Shown here piece after piece: positions 15,272 to 18,983 of a stretch of 18,983 bases of DNA. The notes under the pieces were generated by a model. The model did not search any database and had not been told where the DNA came from. It worked only from the letters and a program-made list of their open reading frames with translations. A program made the position numbers and the translations under genes. Source of the DNA: Siphonobacter sp048595215 (GTDB taxonomy: Bacteria > Bacteroidota > Bacteroidia > Cytophagales > Spirosomataceae). Numbering within the stretch: the first letter of the stretch is position 1; each line of letters starts with the position of its first letter. The stretch is from assembly GCF_048595215.1 (NCBI RefSeq), contig NZ_JBMDWJ010000303.1:1-18983 (forward strand), in the 5' to 3' direction.

Positions 15272-16378
15272 ATGAAAGAAATAAGAGCCATTCTCGACCA
15301 CTATAAAAAGATTGATTTTACGACCACAAAGGCCGCTCTGGCGACGGTAGTTCGGGTAGAAGGTTCCTCCTACCGACGGGTGGGAGCCCGTATGCTAGTT
15401 ACCGAAGACGGACAGTGGATAGGTGGAATTTCGGGCGGTTGTCTGGAAGGCGATGCCCTGAAACGGGCCCGCCTGGCCATTTCTACCGGAAAAGCCGCCA
15501 TTGTCACGTATGATACGACCGATGACGATCCCTACCAGATCGGCGTGGGGCTGGGTTGTAATGGCATTATCGATGTACTGCTGAGTCCGTTGCAATCAGA
15601 CGATCCGTCGAATGCGGTGTTACAGCTGGAGCCGTTGATTCATCGCCGCAGTCCTTCCGTAGTCGTAACCGTTACGGAAAGTCAGTCGGACACCTTACCG
15701 CTGGGATCTGTTTACCGGTTTGAGGACGCTGATTCATTTGCCGCCCTTTTTCCGGTGCAGGACATGTTGCCTGCCTTGAACGAATCGATTCGGACGGCCC
15801 TGCACAGTCAGAAGTCGCATACGCAGGAATTTTCGGGTTCTTTTGGCTCGGTCTGCGTATTACTGGAAGTGATTCTGCCCCCCATCCACCTGTTCATTCA
15901 CGGCGGTAATTATGACATTTATCCACTGGTACGGCAGGCCCGTGAACTGGGCTGGCTGACGACGGTCTTCTGTAACCCACAGAAAATCAACAAAGTCCTC
16001 TTCCAATGGGCGGATGCCGTAGTAGCCAAAGATACCGAGGTACAGCCCGACGACTATACCGCCGTGATCCTTATGGCTCACGATCTGGAGACGGATTACC
16101 GGAATTACCATCGCTACGTCACAGCCACGACGGTTCCGTACATTGGCCTGTTAGGTCCCCGCAAGCGATTTGAAAAGATGATTCAGCGGATGGAAGAAGC
16201 GAAACAGCCCCTGTCGGATTCTCAGCTCCAGCGGACCTACAGTCCCGCCGGACTGGATACGGGAGCGGCAACCCCCGAAGAGATCGATCTCTCCATTCTC
16301 GCCGAAATCCGAACGGTATTTTCAAATCGGGAAGGAGGCTTGTTGCGGCGACGGAGTCGTCCCATTTACAGCGAATAA
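15272..16378 (+). CDS. XdhC/CoxI family protein
   Basis: Proteins of this family bind molybdenum cofactor and help sulfurate and insert it into xanthine dehydrogenase-type enzymes. The 368-residue protein has the N-terminal XdhC/CoxI domain with TVVRVEGSSYRRVGARMLV (25-43), ISGGCLEGD (53-61, Cys57) and GVGLGCNG (91-98), and a C-terminal Rossmann-like XdhC domain from about 205. The usual GAGxDxxP motif at the start of that domain reads GGNYDIYP (211-218). The LMAHDLETD (267-275) and IGLLGPRKR segments are conserved family landmarks. No xanthine dehydrogenase, carbon monoxide dehydrogenase or cofactor genes are in the window, so its client is elsewhere. It probably shares a transcript with the TonB receptor gene. 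Its stop codon abuts that of the convergent neighbour. Confidence 0.88.
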   Translation: MKEIRAILDHYKKIDFTTTKAALATVVRVEGSSYRRVGARMLVTEDGQWIGGISGGCLEGDALKRARLAISTGKAAIVTYDTTDDDPYQIGVGLGCNGIIDVLLSPLQSDDPSNAVLQLEPLIHRRSPSVVVTVTESQSDTLPLGSVYRFEDADSFAALFPVQDMLPALNESIRTALHSQKSHTQEFSGSFGSVCVLLEVILPPIHLFIHGGNYDIYPLVRQARELGWLTTVFCNPQKINKVLFQWADAVVAKDTEVQPDDYTAVILMAHDLETDYRNYHRYVTATTVPYIGLLGPRKRFEKMIQRMEEAKQPLSDSQLQRTYSPAGLDTGAATPEEIDLSILAEIRTVFSNREGGLLRRRSRPIYSE

Positions 16379-17275
16379 TTACCGGGAAAGTTCCACACTC
16401 CACTCGCTGCCACTACCGATGTGATGCGTTTCGGCGAAATTTCCCTGATTCAGGGCGAAGGCAACCTGCAAAAGACTATTTAGGTACACGAGCGGCTTGC
16501 CTTCAGCCACGCCCCCAAACGTTTCCACGTAGGGCAGCATGTCTTCGTATACTTTCTGATGTTGATGGAAGATCCGAACGCGTACGGACTGCCCAACCGC
16601 AATGCCCAATTGCTGAAACAAGTCCGCCGTAATATTGGTCCAGACGTTACCGTACTGCACATCCAGAATGGGAATGGTTCCTTTCAGGGATTGCCCCGCC
16701 CGACCCGCTTTCTGATACGGCAGTGATACCACCTGCTTCGGTAACAAAGGCCCTACCTGCGGGAAGGAAATCACGCCAGCGGCCAGACGGGCGGCAGTGT
16801 AGGCGTATACATCACGACCGTGAAACGTGTAGGATTTACCCGAATCTTTCCGTCGGTTGACGGCCTCGTTGATTTCCCGTACTTCCGCAATACCCACTGA
16901 TTCGGCCAGGAGCGTCAGTGTTCCGTTATCGGGTGTGACAATGAAATGGCCCGATTTCGTCTTCAGTACAACGGATTTTCGCTCCGTCCCTACGCCGGGG
17001 TCTACGACGGATACAAACACGGTACCAGCGGGCCAGTACGCCACGGTTTGTTCAAGTCGGTACGCAGCTTCCCAGATGTTGTAAGCGGGTATTTCGTGGG
17101 TTAGGTCAAATAACTTCAACTCGGTGGAAACACCCATCGCTACCCCTTTCATGGCTGAGACGGCTCCATCCTTCAAGCCAAAATCAGACTGAAAAACCAC
17201 GATCTTTTGCTGAGCCCAGGCCATATTTATCAGTAAGCATAAACCTGTAATGAAAGTATAAAGTCTGTTTTTCAT
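16379..17275 (-). CDS. SAM hydroxide adenosyltransferase (DUF62 family), apparently exported
   Basis: Enzymes of this family hydrolyse S-adenosylmethionine to adenosine and methionine and are related to fluorinase and chlorinase. Core motifs are intact: QSDFGLKDGAVSAMKG (29-44), VVDPGVGTERK (90-100), TPDNGTLTLL (114-123) and TFHGRDVYA (150-158). Asp92, Arg99 and His152 match in kind and spacing the Asp-Arg-His triad known from the family. The first 21 residues (basic start, hydrophobic core, AWA before QQK) look like a cleavable signal peptide, which would place the mature enzyme in the periplasm, unlike the cytoplasmic archaeal members. The C-terminal domain lacks an obvious halide-specific insertion, so hydrolase is preferred over halogenase. 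It is downstream of metH on the same strand but behind a terminator. Confidence 0.88.
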   Translation of the reverse strand: MKNRLYTFITGLCLLINMAWAQQKIVVFQSDFGLKDGAVSAMKGVAMGVSTELKLFDLTHEIPAYNIWEAAYRLEQTVAYWPAGTVFVSVVDPGVGTERKSVVLKTKSGHFIVTPDNGTLTLLAESVGIAEVREINEAVNRRKDSGKSYTFHGRDVYAYTAARLAAGVISFPQVGPLLPKQVVSLPYQKAGRAGQSLKGTIPILDVQYGNVWTNITADLFQQLGIAVGQSVRVRIFHQHQKVYEDMLPYVETFGGVAEGKPLVYLNSLLQVAFALNQGNFAETHHIGSGSEWSVELSR

Positions 17276-17311
17276 ACGATTCCTAGTTATCCTGTTCAGT
17301 GAGTACTTATG

Positions 17312-17346
17312 AAAACTCCCTCGCCTGCAACTGCAAACGAGGGAGT
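17312..17346 (-). terminator. Probable terminator of metH
   Basis: On the minus strand ACTCCCTCG (17346-17338) pairs perfectly with CGAGGGAGT (17323-17315) around a 14-base loop and is followed by a short T run (17315-17312). It begins 21 bases after the metH stop and 40 bases before the start of the DUF62 gene. The T run is short, so some read-through into the DUF62 gene is possible. Confidence 0.75.
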
Positions 17347-17366
17347 ACTGGTTTTAAAGCCTACTA

Positions 17367-18983
17367 TTAGTACGCCAAAGTTGGAGCCAACCATTTTTCG
17401 GCCTCTTCCAACGTCATTCCTTTGCGTTTAGCGTAATCTTCCACCTGATCTTTCTGGATTTTACCCACGGTGAAATAACGGCTGTCGGGATGACTGAAAT
17501 ACCAGCCACTGACGGAGCTAGCCGGGTACATAGCGTAGCTTTCGGTAAGCTGAATGCCGAGTTGTTCAGCATCCAGTAAATCGAACAAAGTCCGTTTTTC
17601 GGTATGCTCGGGGCAGGCCGGATAACCGGGAGCCGGACGAATGCCCTGATACTTCTCTTCGATCAAATCCTGATTTTCCAGCGTTTCGTTGGCAGCGTAG
17701 CCCCAGAATTCCTTCCGTACGCGTTGGTGCATCAATTCAGTAAAGGCTTCGGCCAGCCGGTCGGCAATGGCTTTTACCATAATGCTACCGTAATCATCGT
17801 GGTCTTTTTCGTATTTCTCCAGTAGGGCTTCGATACCGATTCCCGTCGTCACGGCAAAACCGCCGATGTAATCCGTATGTACGCTTTCTAGTGGAGCAAT
17901 GAAATCGGCCAGTGAGTAGTTAGGCAGATTGGCCGCCTTCTGACTTTGCTGACGCAGGTGATGCAACGTAGCTAAAGCAGGCGTAGTAATGACTTCTTCG
18001 CCCGAGCGGTTAGCCCGGCTAATCTGATACTCCAGATGCGTATGCGAGCCGTGGCGTTCGCAGGACACCTCCCGGCTTACGGTCTCGTAGGGATGCAGAA
18101 TAATATCATCCTCGTGACTATTGGCGGGCCAGAAACCCACAACAGCTCTTGCTTTCAATGATTGATCGTGAATGATTTCCAGCAGCAGGTTATTGGCATC
18201 TTCGAATAATTTCTTCGCCTCCGCTCCTACCACCTGATCTTCCAGAATCGCGGGGTATTTGCCGTGCAACTGCCAGGTCTGGAAGAACGGCGTCCAGTCA
18301 ATGTACGGGGCAATTTCCGACAGGGAATAATTGTCAAATACCCGCGTACCCAAAAACTTGGGTTTATGAGCCTGGAAGTTCTCCCAGTCGATGTTTACCT
18401 TATTCTGACGAGCCGCTTCAATACTTACAAAGTTCTTGTCCGACTTGCGTTTGGCGTGATCTTCGCGAAGCTTGGCGTATTCGGCTTTGATGCTCGCAAG
18501 TACTGCCGCTCTGGATGACTCGCTCTGGGTCAGTCGGCCCGCCACGGGTACCGAGCGGGAAGCGTCGAGTACGTGAATGACGGGTCCGGAGTACTGCGGG
18601 TCGATTTTCACGGCGGTATGAATCCGGGAAGTCGTTGCTCCGCCAATGAGCAGAGGTACGTTGAAACCCTGCCGTTCCATTTCTTTGGCAACGCCCACCA
18701 TTTCATCCAGACTCGGCGTAATCAGGCCCGAAAGTCCGATGATATCTACGTTGTGCGTCTTGGCCGCTTCCAGAATTTTATCCGTCGGTACCATCACGCC
18801 CAAATCGATAATCTCGTAATTGTTACAGCCTAGTACCACGCCCACGATGTTCTTTCCGATATCGTGTACGTCGCCTTTCACCGTTGCCAGTAGAATACGT
18901 CCAGCCGTCGATCCGGCTTCTTTACTCGCTTCAATGTAGGGTTGAAGGTAGGCTACGGCTTTTTTCATCACCCGGGCCGATTT
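17367..18983 (-). CDS. metH: Cobalamin-dependent methionine synthase, C-terminal part (5' end outside window)
   Basis: Transfers a methyl group from methyltetrahydrofolate to homocysteine through cobalamin. The frame is open to the right edge (it reads KSARVMKKAV there, so the Met codons inside are not the start); 538 codons are present. The cobalamin-binding domain shows GDVHDIGKN, whose His (codon 18866-18864) is the lower cobalt ligand, then VPTDKILEAA, GLSGLITPSLDEM and LLIGGATTS. The C-terminal reductive activation domain, which binds SAM, is complete: ANSHEDDI, GIGIEALLEKYEKDHDDY and RPAPGYPACPEHTEK are visible. The homocysteine- and folate-binding modules lie outside the window, so whether they are fused cannot be seen. 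Any cobalamin or SAM riboswitch would also be upstream, outside the window. Confidence 0.96.
   Translation of the reverse strand, partial: KSARVMKKAVAYLQPYIEASKEAGSTAGRILLATVKGDVHDIGKNIVGVVLGCNNYEIIDLGVMVPTDKILEAAKTHNVDIIGLSGLITPSLDEMVGVAKEMERQGFNVPLLIGGATTSRIHTAVKIDPQYSGPVIHVLDASRSVPVAGRLTQSESSRAAVLASIKAEYAKLREDHAKRKSDKNFVSIEAARQNKVNIDWENFQAHKPKFLGTRVFDNYSLSEIAPYIDWTPFFQTWQLHGKYPAILEDQVVGAEAKKLFEDANNLLLEIIHDQSLKARAVVGFWPANSHEDDIILHPYETVSREVSCERHGSHTHLEYQISRANRSGEEVITTPALATLHHLRQQSQKAANLPNYSLADFIAPLESVHTDYIGGFAVTTGIGIEALLEKYEKDHDDYGSIMVKAIADRLAEAFTELMHQRVRKEFWGYAANETLENQDLIEEKYQGIRPAPGYPACPEHTEKRTLFDLLDAEQLGIQLTESYAMYPASSVSGWYFSHPDSRYFTVGKIQKDQVEDYAKRKGMTLEEAEKWLAPTLAY

Overview
The window looks like a piece of a Bacteroidota chromosome, most likely a member of the Cytophagales (Spirosoma/Siphonobacter-like). 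The evidence is the set of protein families, near-absence of Shine-Dalgarno sequences, a TAnnTTTG-type promoter element before the catalase gene, and AT-rich or TTTG-rich spacers between moderately GC-balanced genes. It is mostly an ordinary chromosomal region of metabolic genes. No complete mobile element, CRISPR array, tRNA or rRNA gene is visible. Fifteen protein-coding genes can be supported; the first (asnS) and last (metH) are cut by the window edges.

Left part (1-7347, all on +): the end of asparaginyl-tRNA synthetase with its terminator; a nuoH gene standing alone without other complex I genes and without an ATG start; a 676-base gene-free stretch rich in short direct and inverted repeats; then catalase (katA), ferrochelatase (hemH), an IscS-type cysteine desulfurase, a NUDIX hydrolase and a small P-loop kinase-like protein. 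Catalase needs haem, ferrochelatase makes haem, and this ferrochelatase carries a five-cysteine internal segment suited to a [2Fe-2S] cluster whose sulfur a cysteine desulfurase could supply. The three neighbours may therefore be functionally linked, although a terminator separates hemH from the desulfurase gene.

Middle part (7348-13039): a flavoprotein of the FAD-NAD(P)-binding type on +, ending at a 54-base perfect palindrome, faces a minus-strand module of an AraC-family regulator, an ExaC/AldB-type aldehyde dehydrogenase and a DUF779 protein. Upstream of the dehydrogenase lies a 16-base direct repeat with a 22-base period, placed as expected for an AraC-type operator. Three spacers (katA-hemH, DUF779-aldehyde dehydrogenase, aldehyde dehydrogenase-araC) contain fold-back arrays of short TTTG/CAAA repeats, the last with a perfect 19-bp hairpin.

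Right part (13040-18983): a TonB-dependent outer-membrane receptor followed by a XdhC/CoxI-family protein on +, meeting end to end (adjacent stop codons) a minus-strand gene for a SAM hydroxide adenosyltransferase (DUF62) with an export signal. That gene lies downstream of cobalamin-dependent methionine synthase (metH), whose cobalamin-binding and activation domains are in the window.

The main points for a second look are the repeat-structured gap upstream of katA, the candidate AraC operator, the fold-back repeat islands, the exported SAM hydrolase and the non-ATG solitary nuoH. I did not find strong evidence for a wholly new multi-gene system.
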